Positions 15,001 through 23,187 of a stretch of 39,331 bases of DNA are shown here, piece after piece. Each line of letters starts with the position of its first letter. Positions within the stretch are counted from its first letter, which is position 1. The position numbers were made by a program, and so were the translations under genes. This stretch comes from an uncultured Bacteroidia bacterium (GTDB taxonomy: Bacteria > Bacteroidota > Bacteroidia > Bacteroidales > UBA932). The stretch lies in NCBI GenBank assembly GCA_902781705.1, contig CACZKE010000027.1, positions 1 to 39,331 of the forward strand, in the 5' to 3' direction. The notes beneath the pieces are model-generated. The model saw nothing but the letters and a program-made list of their open reading frames with translations, was not told the origin of the DNA and made no database searches.

Positions 15001-16497
15001 ATGAAATACGGGTTCGACAACGAGAAATATCTCAAAATCCAATCGGAGCACATCAAGCAGCGCATCGCCACCTTCGGCGACAAACTCTACATGGAATTCG
15101 GAGGCAAACTCTTCGACGATTTCCATGCCTCCCGGGTGCTTCCCGGATTCGAACCCGACAGTAAACTCAAGATGCTGATGCAGATGAAGGATGACGCGGA
15201 AATCGTCATCGTCATCAGCGCCCTGGACATCGAAAAGAACAAGATCCGGAGCGACCTGGGCATCACCTACGACATGGACGTTCTCCGTCTGAGGGACGAA
15301 TTCATGGACCGGGGCCTCAGCGTGAACAGCGTCGTCATCACCCACTTCAACGGCCAGGCCAGCGCCGAGGCCTACCGCAAGCGCCTGGAAGGCATGGGCA
15401 TCCAGGTCTATTACCACCATACGATCGAAGGATATCCGCACAATGTGGCCCTCATCGACTCGGACGAGGGATTCGGCAAGAACGACTATGTGGAGACCAC
15501 CAAGCCGCTCGTCGTCGTCACGGCTCCCGGCCCGGGCAGCGGTAAAATGGCCGTGTGCCTGAGTCAGCTCTACCAGGAGAACAAGCGGGGCATCAAGGCC
15601 GGCTATGCCAAATTCGAGACCTTCCCCATCTGGAACCTCCCGCTCAATCACCCCGTCAACCTGGCCTACGAGGCCGCCACGGCGGATCTCGAGGACGTGA
15701 ACATGATCGACCCGTTCCACCTGGACGCCTACGGCGAGACGGCGGTCAATTACAACCGAGACGTGGAGATCTTCCCCGTGATGAACGCCCTCTTCGACGA
15801 CATCTACGGATTCTCCCCCTACAAGTCCCCGACCGACATGGGCGTGAACATGGCCGGCTACTGCATCAGCGACGACGAGGTATGCCGTGAGGCCTCCAAA
15901 CAGGAAATCATCCGCCGGTACTATACGGCCATCTGCAATTTTGCCGAGGGCAAGGCTACGGAAGCGGAGGTCGCCAAGATCGCCCTCCTGATGAAGAAGG
16001 CGAAAATCACCACGGACGACCGCCGGAGCACGGTCGCAGCGAAGGAAAGACTGGAAATGGCCCAGTCCGCCACCGCCGCCATCGAACTCGAGGACGGGAC
16101 CATCCTGACCGCCGAAACCAGTTCCCTGCTCGGCCCCAGCGCCGCCCTCCTGCTGAACGCCCTGAAATACCTGGCCGGCATCCCCCACTACGTCAAACTC
16201 ATCCCGCAGACGATGATCGCCCCGATCCAGAAGACCAAGGTCAATTACCTGCACGGGCACAACCCGCGCCTGCACACGGACGAAGTGCTGGTCTCGATCT
16301 CCATCATCAGCCTGATCGACGAGAACTGCAAACTGGCCCTGGACCAGTTACCGAACCTCAAGGGCGCGCAGGTTCATTCCACCGTCATGCTAAGCGAAGT
16401 GGACCGGAAGACTTTCAACAAACTGGGGATCGGGCTCACCTGCGACCCGGTCCGGAAAATCAAGCATCTTCGGAAGAAGGAGGCGGAGGAGGAGTAA
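15001..16497 (+). CDS. DUF1846 domain-containing protein
   Basis: 498-aa cytoplasmic protein matching DUF1846 over its whole length (YGFDNEKYLKIQSEHIKQRI, GGKLFDDFHASRVLPGFEPD, VVVTAPGPGSGKMAVCLSQLY, NLPLNHPVNLAYEAATADLEDVNMIDPFHLDAYG). The PGPGSGKMA stretch (about 177-185) resembles a phosphate-binding loop. The family is structurally known but its biochemical role is not established as far as I know. ATG 15001 gives the family N-terminus; the in-frame ATG at 14971 overlaps the -7 box. The last 38 bp overlap the 3' end of the convergent LAB_N gene. Confidence 0.88.
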   Translation: MKYGFDNEKYLKIQSEHIKQRIATFGDKLYMEFGGKLFDDFHASRVLPGFEPDSKLKMLMQMKDDAEIVIVISALDIEKNKIRSDLGITYDMDVLRLRDEFMDRGLSVNSVVITHFNGQASAEAYRKRLEGMGIQVYYHHTIEGYPHNVALIDSDEGFGKNDYVETTKPLVVVTAPGPGSGKMAVCLSQLYQENKRGIKAGYAKFETFPIWNLPLNHPVNLAYEAATADLEDVNMIDPFHLDAYGETAVNYNRDVEIFPVMNALFDDIYGFSPYKSPTDMGVNMAGYCISDDEVCREASKQEIIRRYYTAICNFAEGKATEAEVAKIALLMKKAKITTDDRRSTVAAKERLEMAQSATAAIELEDGTILTAETSSLLGPSAALLLNALKYLAGIPHYVKLIPQTMIAPIQKTKVNYLHGHNPRLHTDEVLVSISIISLIDENCKLALDQLPNLKGAQVHSTVMLSEVDRKTFNKLGIGLTCDPVRKIKHLRKKEAEEE

Positions 16498-17128
16498 TCC
16501 GCTTTCTCCGCTCCTCCGCAAGACAAATCATCAAGTTCCTGATAGAGAACACGATGGAGAACTGGCCAATGGCCAGTACCCAGTCGTGCCGGATGATGCC
16601 GTAAGTGATGATCATCGCAGAGCCGATGACCGCCAGCACCCAGTGTCCGAGCGGAAGGAAAGACTGCTTGCGCCGATAACTGTACACCAACTGGTACACC
16701 GACCGGATCTCGTAGACGAACTGCGCCAGGACGCCGAACAAGAGCAGCCACAGCGGCACATCCTTGTTATGCAGGAAGGTATCCACGAAGGTGGGCCAGT
16801 CCTGGACGATGAGCGCGAGGATGCACACCGGGAACAGGGCCTGCATGACGATGACGATCCGGGGTACCTTCTTGTACATGCCCATGACGGAGATGTTCCA
16901 CATGTAGATGTAATACCCGACGCTTTCCCCGAAAATGATGGAAAAATCCTTCCGGAGCCACCCATAGACATACAGGACGATGGCGCCGATGCTGGCGAGT
17001 ACCCAGTAGATGCCCGGGTTCTCCACCTGGTGCGATTTTTCGGACAGGTACCACTGGATGAGGATCCTCAGGCCGTAGATTCCCATACCGGCCAGTCCGA
17101 TCAGATATACCCAGAACGGAGAATCCAT
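16460..17128 (-). CDS. Lipid-A-disaccharide synthase N-terminal-like (LAB_N) membrane protein
   Basis: 222-aa inner-membrane protein with two tandem LAB_N-type units, one at about 1-75 (LAGMGIYGLRILIQWYLSEKSHQVENPGIYW) and one at about 125-205 (FGVLAQFVYEIRSVYQLVYSYRRKQSFLPLGHW). Each has the RxxxQW/Y-type signature and paired helices. The C-terminus is proline-rich (TPPPPPSSEDA). Such stand-alone LAB_N proteins lack the LpxB glycosyltransferase domain and are often near lipid or glycan genes. It sits 6 bp downstream of the aminolipid acyltransferase fusion in one operon, suggesting an envelope-lipid role (inference). It overlaps the DUF1846 gene tail-to-tail by 38 bp. Confidence 0.82.
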   Translation of the reverse strand: MDSPFWVYLIGLAGMGIYGLRILIQWYLSEKSHQVENPGIYWVLASIGAIVLYVYGWLRKDFSIIFGESVGYYIYMWNISVMGMYKKVPRIVIVMQALFPVCILALIVQDWPTFVDTFLHNKDVPLWLLLFGVLAQFVYEIRSVYQLVYSYRRKQSFLPLGHWVLAVIGSAMIITYGIIRHDWVLAIGQFSIVFSIRNLMICLAEERRKRITPPPPPSSEDA

Positions 17129-17134
17129 GCCGCC

Positions 17135-18961
17135 CTACTCCGTTCTCGGAGTCCCGTAGAAATGCATCCAGACCTCGTCCTGCAGTTCATCGGGCAGGCC
17201 GCGTAAGATGGCGCGGATGGTCTTTTGCGGGAAATCGCTGTATTTCAAGAAGATGAGCCCATCCAGGGAATCACAGAAATCCGGATCCACGTTGAACAGG
17301 ACCAGTCGGGCCGAGCAACTGAAATACTTGCGCACCAATACCGGGAGCCGGTATTTTCCGTCCGAAAGGGCGGAGAGCAGACGGTCGAACAGGTCGATGT
17401 TCCCGTCCGGTATCTGCAGCAGACCGTCCGGATCCACGCGCAGGAAATCCGGCGTGAAGGGATGGGTAGGCATGGCCACCTGTTCCGCATCCGGCAACGG
17501 GAAATCCCGCTTCAGGTAGTGCGTGATCAGACTTTTGTAAAAATGCGGCACGGCGTTGCTGATACTCACCGGACCGGAGTAATACTCCATTTCCGGGCAC
17601 TTCAGCGTGCACACGGCCAGTCCGGTAAGCAGCAGACGCAGCGGATGGATATCCCGCTGGTACTTCTGCACGATGAACGAACGGCCGAGTTCCAGGGAAC
17701 GGGACAGCATCGAAGGCGCCTTCTCCCCATACCGGACCAGGGTAGATGAATAGAATCCGGGTACGCCGCCGCGCTCTTTCATGATTTCCGGACCGAACCC
17801 CAGCCGATAGGCGCCCGCAATCTGTCCGTCGGCAATATGCCATAGGATCATTTGCTTGTAATAAGCGTCGTAAACGTCTGTATCAAAAGGTTTTCCGGTA
17901 CCTTCCCCCACAGCGCGGAAGGTTTCCTCCCGGAGCCGGTAGAGTTCTTTCATCGTCTGGGGCGCTTCATCCGCGGAGAGCAGATAGGCCCGGTAATCCC
18001 CCACCTCGAAAAGGACCCGGTCTTTCAGGGTCTCCATTTCGGACCGGACAAGTTCAGCCGGAACGGCCTCGGCCAGGGGCTCCAAAGGGGCTGATTCGGC
18101 CTGCGCAGGTCCCGGAATACACTGGGCCTCCAGCGCATAGCAGCGGTTGCGGAGATACTTCCCGAGGGCCGGAATGTCCATGCCGGCGATTTCGGCGGCC
18201 GGAATGGGCTGACCGATCCGCACTTTCACGGTCGTCCCCCGTTTGTTGAAGACCTCGTGGATGAGCCGGACGGTCCTCAGGCGCGGGTGGATCCGGCCCA
18301 AAAGATGGAACATCCGGGAGTTTCCCCCGTCGAAGTAGATCGGAAGGACCGGGAATCCGGACTTCTTGACCAGTTTGACGATATTGTCGGCCCAGGGGAT
18401 GTCCTCGACGACCTTGCCTTCCTGCAGTGCAGTCCGGTTCTTCCCTTTCTGCCAGGTCGCAACTTCGCCCGCGGGGAAAAGGCCGAGCGGCTTCCCATCC
18501 GCGAGATGCCCGAGGGCCGTCCGGATGCCGGAGATGCTGCGGGCCCCGCCGGAAGAGAAGTTGTCCACCGGGATGAAACTCTCCTTCAGACTGGGGATCA
18601 GGGATAGGAAGAAAGTGGTAAGAATCTTATAATCAGGGCGTCTCGAACCAATGACGTCACTCAGGATCATCCCGTCGATGCTCCCGTAATGATGGTTGGA
18701 GACCGTTATGAAACCTCCTTCTTTGGGGATTCGTTCCAACTGTTCGGCCGGAATCTCGAACTGGACGCCCACTTCTTCCAGGACATGGGCAGAGAATTCC
18801 GGACCTTCCGAGTCGCAGAACTTGGAATGGATCCGGTTCACTTCGTCGAATTCCAGCAACTTATAGACAAGGCGGGCGGCGGTGCGTCCGAGGAAGCCTT
18901 TCAGGCCCAGCATCTTCTGCAATTCGTCCCGCTCCAGGATCGTCGTCTTTCTTTCAGACAT
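17135..18961 (-). CDS. Bifunctional PlsC-type O-acyltransferase / OlsB-GlsB-type N-acyltransferase
   Basis: 608 aa. Residues about 60-285 are a PlsC/LPLAT acyltransferase with HYGSID (H91, D96; HX4D motif), the FPAGE block (162-166) and PVLPIYF. Residues about 315-530 are a GNAT-like hemolysin/OlsB fold (YRLREETFRAVGEG, then ILWHIADGQIAGAYRLGFG, SLELGRSFIV). Separate or fused enzymes of this pair make ornithine or glycine lipids: N-acylation of the amino acid, then O-acylation (OlsF, and GlsA/GlsB in Bacteroides). A glycine- or ornithine-lipid synthase is therefore likely. Here the O-acyltransferase is N-terminal, the reverse of the OlsF order as I recall it. ATG 18961 was preferred over an in-frame GTG at 18967. 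The LAB_N gene follows after 6 bp. Confidence 0.85.
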   Translation of the reverse strand: MSERKTTILERDELQKMLGLKGFLGRTAARLVYKLLEFDEVNRIHSKFCDSEGPEFSAHVLEEVGVQFEIPAEQLERIPKEGGFITVSNHHYGSIDGMILSDVIGSRRPDYKILTTFFLSLIPSLKESFIPVDNFSSGGARSISGIRTALGHLADGKPLGLFPAGEVATWQKGKNRTALQEGKVVEDIPWADNIVKLVKKSGFPVLPIYFDGGNSRMFHLLGRIHPRLRTVRLIHEVFNKRGTTVKVRIGQPIPAAEIAGMDIPALGKYLRNRCYALEAQCIPGPAQAESAPLEPLAEAVPAELVRSEMETLKDRVLFEVGDYRAYLLSADEAPQTMKELYRLREETFRAVGEGTGKPFDTDVYDAYYKQMILWHIADGQIAGAYRLGFGPEIMKERGGVPGFYSSTLVRYGEKAPSMLSRSLELGRSFIVQKYQRDIHPLRLLLTGLAVCTLKCPEMEYYSGPVSISNAVPHFYKSLITHYLKRDFPLPDAEQVAMPTHPFTPDFLRVDPDGLLQIPDGNIDLFDRLLSALSDGKYRLPVLVRKYFSCSARLVLFNVDPDFCDSLDGLIFLKYSDFPQKTIRAILRGLPDELQDEVWMHFYGTPRTE

Positions 18962-18996
18962 GAGCACAGGTTACAGTCAGGTTTGCGTACAACATA

Positions 18997-19034
18997 CAAA
19001 TATACTCAATTTTTATTGAAAATCACTATATTTG
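18997..19034. promoter_or_regulatory. Divergent -7 boxes, mirror-image TATATTTG
   Basis: TATATTTG on the minus strand (18997-19004) serves the acyltransferase; TATATTTG on the plus strand (19027-19034) serves the EamA gene. Together they form an inverted repeat with a 22-bp AT-rich spacer. The plus box ends 8 nt before ATG 19043. Confidence 0.6.
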
Positions 19035-19042
19035 CGCCCGCA

Positions 19043-19978
19043 ATGCAGCACCTTGGAGAAATCATTTCGCTCGTCGTCGCCGTTTCCTGGACGGTGACGG
19101 CCATCTTCGCCGACAAAGCCAGCCACCGGCTGGGGTCCATGACGACGAATGTCATCCGCCTGGTCCTCGCCTCCCTGTTCCTCGCCATCCTTCTGTGGAT
19201 CACCCTCGGCCATCCCTATCCGGTCTTTGCCGACGGGAAAGCGTGGCTGTGGCTGGGGCTTTCGGCTCTGGTGGGCTATGTATTCGGCGACTGGTGCCTG
19301 TTCAACAGTTACCTGTCCATCGGGGCCCGTTTCGGGCAACTGTTCATGACGCTGGCTCCCCCGATGGCCGCCATCGCCGGCTGGATCATGCTCGGCGAGA
19401 CCCTGACCTGGAAGTCGATGCTCGCCATGGCCGTCACCCTTTGCGGTATCGCCATTTCCATCCTGAGCCGCGGCGATGGACACAAGGTCAAACTTTCCCT
19501 CCCCCTGAAAGGCGTACTGCTGGGCCTTGGCGCCGGCACCGGACAGGGCGTAGGATTGGTTCTGAGCAAGATCGGCATGCAACATTATGAAGCGGCGGTT
19601 CCAGCCGGGGCGCCGGAACTGATGGAGACGATGCTCCCCTTTGCGTCCACGATGATCCGGGCGCTCATCGGCAGTCTCGGATTCCTGGCCCTGATGGCCC
19701 TGCAGAAGGACCTTCCCCGCCTCAAGGCGGCTTTCCACGACCGGAAGGGAATGTCTTACGCCTTGATCCTCACCCTGTTCGGACCCGTTTTCGGCGTTTC
19801 CCTCTCCCTGATGGCCGTCCAATACACGGATGCCGGCATCGCATCCACGCTGATGGCCCTGACGCCAGTCCTCATCATTCTCCCCTACGCCATTATGTAC
19901 AAGCAGAAGATCCACCTGAAGGAAATCATCGGCGTGACGGTGAGTATGGCAGGTGTGGCAATGTTCTTTCTGCTGTAA
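19043..19978 (+). CDS. EamA/DMT family transporter
   Basis: 311-aa inner-membrane protein with about ten hydrophobic helices in two EamA repeats (about 5-140 and 155-310). Markers are LVVAVSWTVTAIFADKAS at the start, the helix-4 region FGQLFMTLAPPMAAIAGWIMLGE, and its counterpart TDAGIASTLMALTPVLIILPYA in the second repeat. Drug/metabolite transporters of this type usually export amino acids or other small metabolites; the substrate is not predictable. ATG 19043 was chosen because it lies just after the -7 box and starts the first helix. The stop codon abuts the stop of the convergent ThrE gene (an exporter of another family) with no base between. Confidence 0.88.
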   Translation: MQHLGEIISLVVAVSWTVTAIFADKASHRLGSMTTNVIRLVLASLFLAILLWITLGHPYPVFADGKAWLWLGLSALVGYVFGDWCLFNSYLSIGARFGQLFMTLAPPMAAIAGWIMLGETLTWKSMLAMAVTLCGIAISILSRGDGHKVKLSLPLKGVLLGLGAGTGQGVGLVLSKIGMQHYEAAVPAGAPELMETMLPFASTMIRALIGSLGFLALMALQKDLPRLKAAFHDRKGMSYALILTLFGPVFGVSLSLMAVQYTDAGIASTLMALTPVLIILPYAIMYKQKIHLKEIIGVTVSMAGVAMFFLL

Positions 19979-21259
19979 CTAATGCGACAGTCTCCGGCGG
20001 CCGGAGAAGAAACGCTGCGGTAATTCCATCGCCAGGATAATCCCCAAAACAATGGCGATGGCGACCTTGGCCGCCGTAAAACCGGTTGTGCTCGAAAGTT
20101 CTATCTGACTGGAAATCAGATAATACGTACACCAGAAAACACCGGCGCCGGGAACGAGCGGGAAAATCCCGCACAGCAGGAAGACCGCGGCCGGACACTT
20201 TTCAAGCACGGCGAAAACCCGCGACAGGATGCCGATGAAAACCGTCGAAAGCAGGGTCGCGATGGCGACGGACATCCCCGCATGGCGGAACAGGATCAGG
20301 TAAAGCAACCAGCCCAAGGCGCCGACGATACCGGCCGGGACATACTGCTTGCGCGGAACGCCGAACAGGACGGCGAAAGCGGTCGTGCCCACGAAGGCAG
20401 CCAGAGTCTGGATCAGGAGTCCCGCCGTTTCCGGATTCGCCCACACGCCGTTCAGTTCGATCAGGCCGCCGGCCACGGCACCGTCCAGCATGAATCCCAC
20501 GCTCACGCCGATGGCGATGCAGAAAAAGCCCAGCAGGGCGTCCGTGAGCCGGGTCAGGCCGGCCAGGTAATCGGCATTCGCGAGATCCCGGACACCGTTC
20601 ACGAAAGGGACCCCGGGAATGAGCGGCATGATGGCGCCGATGATGATGTTCGCCAGGCTGTTCCCGAAGCCGATCCGGTAGCATCCGAGGCACAACAGCG
20701 TCGCGACCAAAGCATTGCAGATGCCGCCGACAATGCGGGACATATAGCGGCCGCTCACGAGGAAAATGAACACGTTCAGCAGGCAGCCCACGACGAAAGC
20801 GGCGCCGCAGTCCAGCCAGCCGCCACCGAACACGGCGCAGAAGCCGGCCGCGCCGAAAGCGGAACCCAGCGTCTGTTCCCACATGGGCTTGGACGGGGTG
20901 TTGCGGATGTGTTCCAGCCGTTTCCGGGCCTCTTCCAGCGTGCATTTGCCCGCCGAGATGTCATAACTGAGTTGGTTCACTTCCACGACCTTCTGGAGTT
21001 GGATGGGCCGGATGGGGATGAATTCCACATTGGCATAGGTCGATGCCTGGCCACCCGCCTTCTCCACCTTCCCGGCGCTGCCGGTGGTGAAGATTCCGTT
21101 CGAGAGGACGAAGAAATTGCCCCGGTCCACCCCGAAATAGGTGGAAATCCGGGCCATGATGTCTTCCACACGGGATATCTCCGCCCCGTTCTCGAGCAGG
21201 ATATGGCCTGCGATCGAAGCCACTTCCAGAACTTCCGAAAAGTCGTGCTGCTGTTCCAT
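19979..21259 (-). CDS. Fused ThrE-type threonine/serine exporter
   Basis: 426-aa inner-membrane protein combining the two halves of the ThrE family. Residues about 10-260 carry the ThrE domain (EVASIAGHILLENGAEISRVEDIMARIS, then membrane helices with PGVPFVNGVRDLANADYLAG). Residues about 275-420 are the ThrE_2 membrane domain (ETAGLLIQTLAAFVGTTAFAVLFGVP, CGIFPLVPGAGVF). Members export threonine, serine or small dicarboxylates by proton-driven antiport. ATG 21259 is required for the conserved N-terminus, yet a perfect -7 box (21264-21271) ends only 4 nt upstream, predicting a leaderless mRNA. Long-range frame extensions to 21427 run through the repeats and are unlikely. Confidence 0.88.
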   Translation of the reverse strand: MEQQHDFSEVLEVASIAGHILLENGAEISRVEDIMARISTYFGVDRGNFFVLSNGIFTTGSAGKVEKAGGQASTYANVEFIPIRPIQLQKVVEVNQLSYDISAGKCTLEEARKRLEHIRNTPSKPMWEQTLGSAFGAAGFCAVFGGGWLDCGAAFVVGCLLNVFIFLVSGRYMSRIVGGICNALVATLLCLGCYRIGFGNSLANIIIGAIMPLIPGVPFVNGVRDLANADYLAGLTRLTDALLGFFCIAIGVSVGFMLDGAVAGGLIELNGVWANPETAGLLIQTLAAFVGTTAFAVLFGVPRKQYVPAGIVGALGWLLYLILFRHAGMSVAIATLLSTVFIGILSRVFAVLEKCPAAVFLLCGIFPLVPGAGVFWCTYYLISSQIELSSTTGFTAAKVAIAIVLGIILAMELPQRFFSGRRRLSH

Positions 21260-21263
21260 GGTG

Positions 21264-21271
21264 CAAAGATA
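21264..21271 (-). promoter_or_regulatory. -7 box TATCTTTG immediately before the ThrE start
   Basis: A perfect TAnnTTTG on the minus strand, separated from ATG 21259 by 4 nt. With the usual distance, +1 would fall on the A of ATG. Confidence 0.55.
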
Positions 21272-21273
21272 AG

Positions 21274-21360
21274 AGATTTCTCGACAAGCTCGAAATGACA
21301 GGTTATTTTTCGAAATGACAGGTTGTATTTCGGAAGGACAGGTTATTTCTCGAAATGCTG
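21274..21360. repeat. TCATTTCGAG-type intergenic repeat with 20-bp tandem copies
   Basis: Read on the minus strand, 21274-21300 has the form TGTCATTTCGAG-N-CTCGAGAAA typical of dispersed intergenic palindromic repeats. It is followed on the plus strand by a 20-bp periodic unit CGAAATGACAGGTTATTTTT starting at 291, 311, 331 and 351 (last copy partial and diverged). The array runs into the last codons of the M15 peptidase gene, whose C-terminal HFEK and stop are formed by repeat sequence. Confidence 0.7.
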
Positions 21361-22026
21361 GTAATCCTGGACGGAGCGCCAGGTGCCGCCCCAGAAGAAG
21401 CCGTGCTCGCGGAAGAGGCGGTAGCATAGATCATTCTTGTCGATCTTGTGGGGGAAATCCCTGGAACGGTCCGCAAAGGCGGCCGAGCCGGATGGTTTCA
21501 CCCGGGAGCCGCGGACGTAGGGATTCTCCAGCGGATTGATGTCCACGGCCAGGCCCAGCGCATGCTTGGAAAGGGACTTCATCCCGGTCTTGCGCCGATA
21601 GTTGAAACAGGACGTGTTGTCCGCCTCCATCGAGGCCTCGTCGTCCCCGCCGAAATCGTCGATCAGGCGGATGCTCCGGATGGGATACCGGGCTTCGTAC
21701 AAGGCCTTGAAAATGGCGACCAGATCCTCTGCAACCGCTCGGTTGCAGACCATTTCTCCGATCCGCGAAGTGCCTTCGAAATCCACGTAGGAAAGCTGTA
21801 AATAGCACAGTTCATCCAGTTGGATCTCAGCGTCTTCCGGATAAGACACACCCCGCATCCGGTCCGCCACGCGATCCGGGATGGGTGCTGAGGAGAAGAC
21901 CGGCACGAAGACGGCCGCCGTATCTGTGACAGGAGCCGGCTGCGATTCCACCGATACACTCCTTCTCCCCCGGCATCCGGACAGGATGCAGAGCAGCAGC
22001 AGAAGGACGTACGGCGCTTTTTTCAT
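21343..22026 (-). CDS. M15 family D-Ala-D-Ala carboxypeptidase-like lipoprotein
   Basis: 227 aa with a lipoprotein signal peptide (LLLLLCILSGC, C18). The M15C-type zinc peptidase domain covers about 85-227: SLSKHALGLAVDINP gives zinc ligands H155 and D162, and DYQHFEK at the extreme C-terminus gives H224 as third ligand, with DDFGGDDEASMEADNTSCFNYR between. It should cleave cell-wall peptides in the periplasm (D-alanyl or endolysin-like L-Ala-D-Glu bonds; specificity not readable). The C-terminal residues lie in a tandem repeat, but the required zinc-binding motif is intact. Its own -7 box is TAATTTTG at 22037-22044, divergent from the CNNM operon. Confidence 0.85.
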   Translation of the reverse strand: MKKAPYVLLLLLCILSGCRGRRSVSVESQPAPVTDTAAVFVPVFSSAPIPDRVADRMRGVSYPEDAEIQLDELCYLQLSYVDFEGTSRIGEMVCNRAVAEDLVAIFKALYEARYPIRSIRLIDDFGGDDEASMEADNTSCFNYRRKTGMKSLSKHALGLAVDINPLENPYVRGSRVKPSGSAAFADRSRDFPHKIDKNDLCYRLFREHGFFWGGTWRSVQDYQHFEK

Positions 22027-22036
22027 AATCGGACTG

Positions 22037-22073
22037 CAAAATTAGCAAAATCCACCTTAAAACGCTATATTTG
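22037..22073. promoter_or_regulatory. Divergent -7 boxes between the M15 peptidase and CNNM operon
   Basis: Minus-strand TAATTTTG (22037-22044) for the peptidase and plus-strand TATATTTG (22066-22073) for the CNNM gene, 25 nt before ATG 22098. Confidence 0.55.
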
Positions 22074-22097
22074 TAAGTTAATTGACGTTATCAGCGC

Positions 22098-23168
22098 ATG
22101 ACCCTGCTGCTTATATTCCTTCTCGGAGCGATGGCCGTCTCCTTCCTGTGTTCCCTGCTGGAGTCGGTACTCATGTCCACCCCCATTTCCTACATTTCCA
22201 TGAAGGAAGACGAGGGCGACCGCGACGCCATCCGCTTCGCCAAACTCAAGGACAATCCGGACCGTCCCCTGACCGCCATCCTGGCCCTGAACACCATCGC
22301 CAATACCATCGGTGCCGCCGGCGTGGGCCAGCAGGCCACCCTCGTTTTCGGCAGCCAGTGGTTCGGTCTCGTATCGGCCCTGATGACGCTCCTCATCCTC
22401 ATCTTCTCCGAGATCGTCCCCAAGACCATCGGTTCCTATCACTGGAAGAACCTTCTCTGGCTTTCCCGGATCATGAATGCGCTGGTCTTCATCCTCTATC
22501 CGCTCGTCTGGCTGGTGGAAAAGATCCGCCGTCCCCTGGCCGGGGACGAGCCGGACACCGGTATCTCCCGCGAGGAAGTGTCCGCGATGGCGAACATCGG
22601 CGAGGAGGAAGGCGTCATCGACAATTCCGAGAACAAGGTCATCCAGAACATCATCAAGCTGGATGACATCAAGGCTTACGACGTCATGACTCCGCGCGTG
22701 GTAGCGGCCATTGCCCCGGAGAGCATGACCCTCAAGCAGTTCTACAAGCAGGAGGAACTTTCCCACAACTCCCGCATTCCCGTCTATGCCGATTCCCCGG
22801 AATTCATCACCGGCTACATCTTGCGCTATGACGTCCTGGAGAACCTCGCCGAGGACAAGTTCGACACCCGGCTGCGGAGCATCAAGCGCAAGATTGCGGC
22901 CTTCCACGAGGAGACCTCCGTCAGCGACATCTGGGAATCCCTCCTGAAGACCAAGGACCAGATCGCCCTGATCATCGACGACTACGGCTGTTTCCAGGGC
23001 ATCATCACCCTTGAGGATATCATCGAGACCATCCTCGGAATGGAGATCATCGACGAGAACGATACCATCACCGACATGCAGCAGTATGCCAAGGAACGCT
23101 GGCTCAAACGCAAGAACCAGTACAAGCAGATCGTGCTGCCGGACGAAGACCACGAGGATCAGCAATAA
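22098..23168 (+). CDS. CNNM/DUF21 transporter with CBS pair
   Basis: 356 aa. Residues about 1-150 are the CNNM transmembrane domain (SFLCSLLESVLMSTP, NTIANTIGAAGVGQQA, FSEIVPKTIGS). A CBS pair follows (about 195-325: YDVMTPRVVAAIAPES, DDYGCFQGIITLEDIIETILGMEI). The C-terminal CorC_HlyC domain of longer members is absent; the protein ends soon after the CBS pair in a charged tail. The family transports or regulates magnesium and other divalent ions. It is the first gene of a three-gene operon with an HI0933-type flavoprotein (19-bp gap) and RmuC. Confidence 0.88.
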   Translation: MTLLLIFLLGAMAVSFLCSLLESVLMSTPISYISMKEDEGDRDAIRFAKLKDNPDRPLTAILALNTIANTIGAAGVGQQATLVFGSQWFGLVSALMTLLILIFSEIVPKTIGSYHWKNLLWLSRIMNALVFILYPLVWLVEKIRRPLAGDEPDTGISREEVSAMANIGEEEGVIDNSENKVIQNIIKLDDIKAYDVMTPRVVAAIAPESMTLKQFYKQEELSHNSRIPVYADSPEFITGYILRYDVLENLAEDKFDTRLRSIKRKIAAFHEETSVSDIWESLLKTKDQIALIIDDYGCFQGIITLEDIIETILGMEIIDENDTITDMQQYAKERWLKRKNQYKQIVLPDEDHEDQQ

Positions 23169-23187
23169 CCTCCTCATCCATAAACAC

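Noticed and set aside
14965-16275. 436-codon minus-strand frame opposite DUF1846
   Set aside because: Antisense shadow; the DUF1846 match on the plus strand is full length.
21291-21360. Periodic 20-bp repeats considered as a CRISPR array
   Set aside because: No unique spacers between copies; simple tandem repeat overlapping a coding end.
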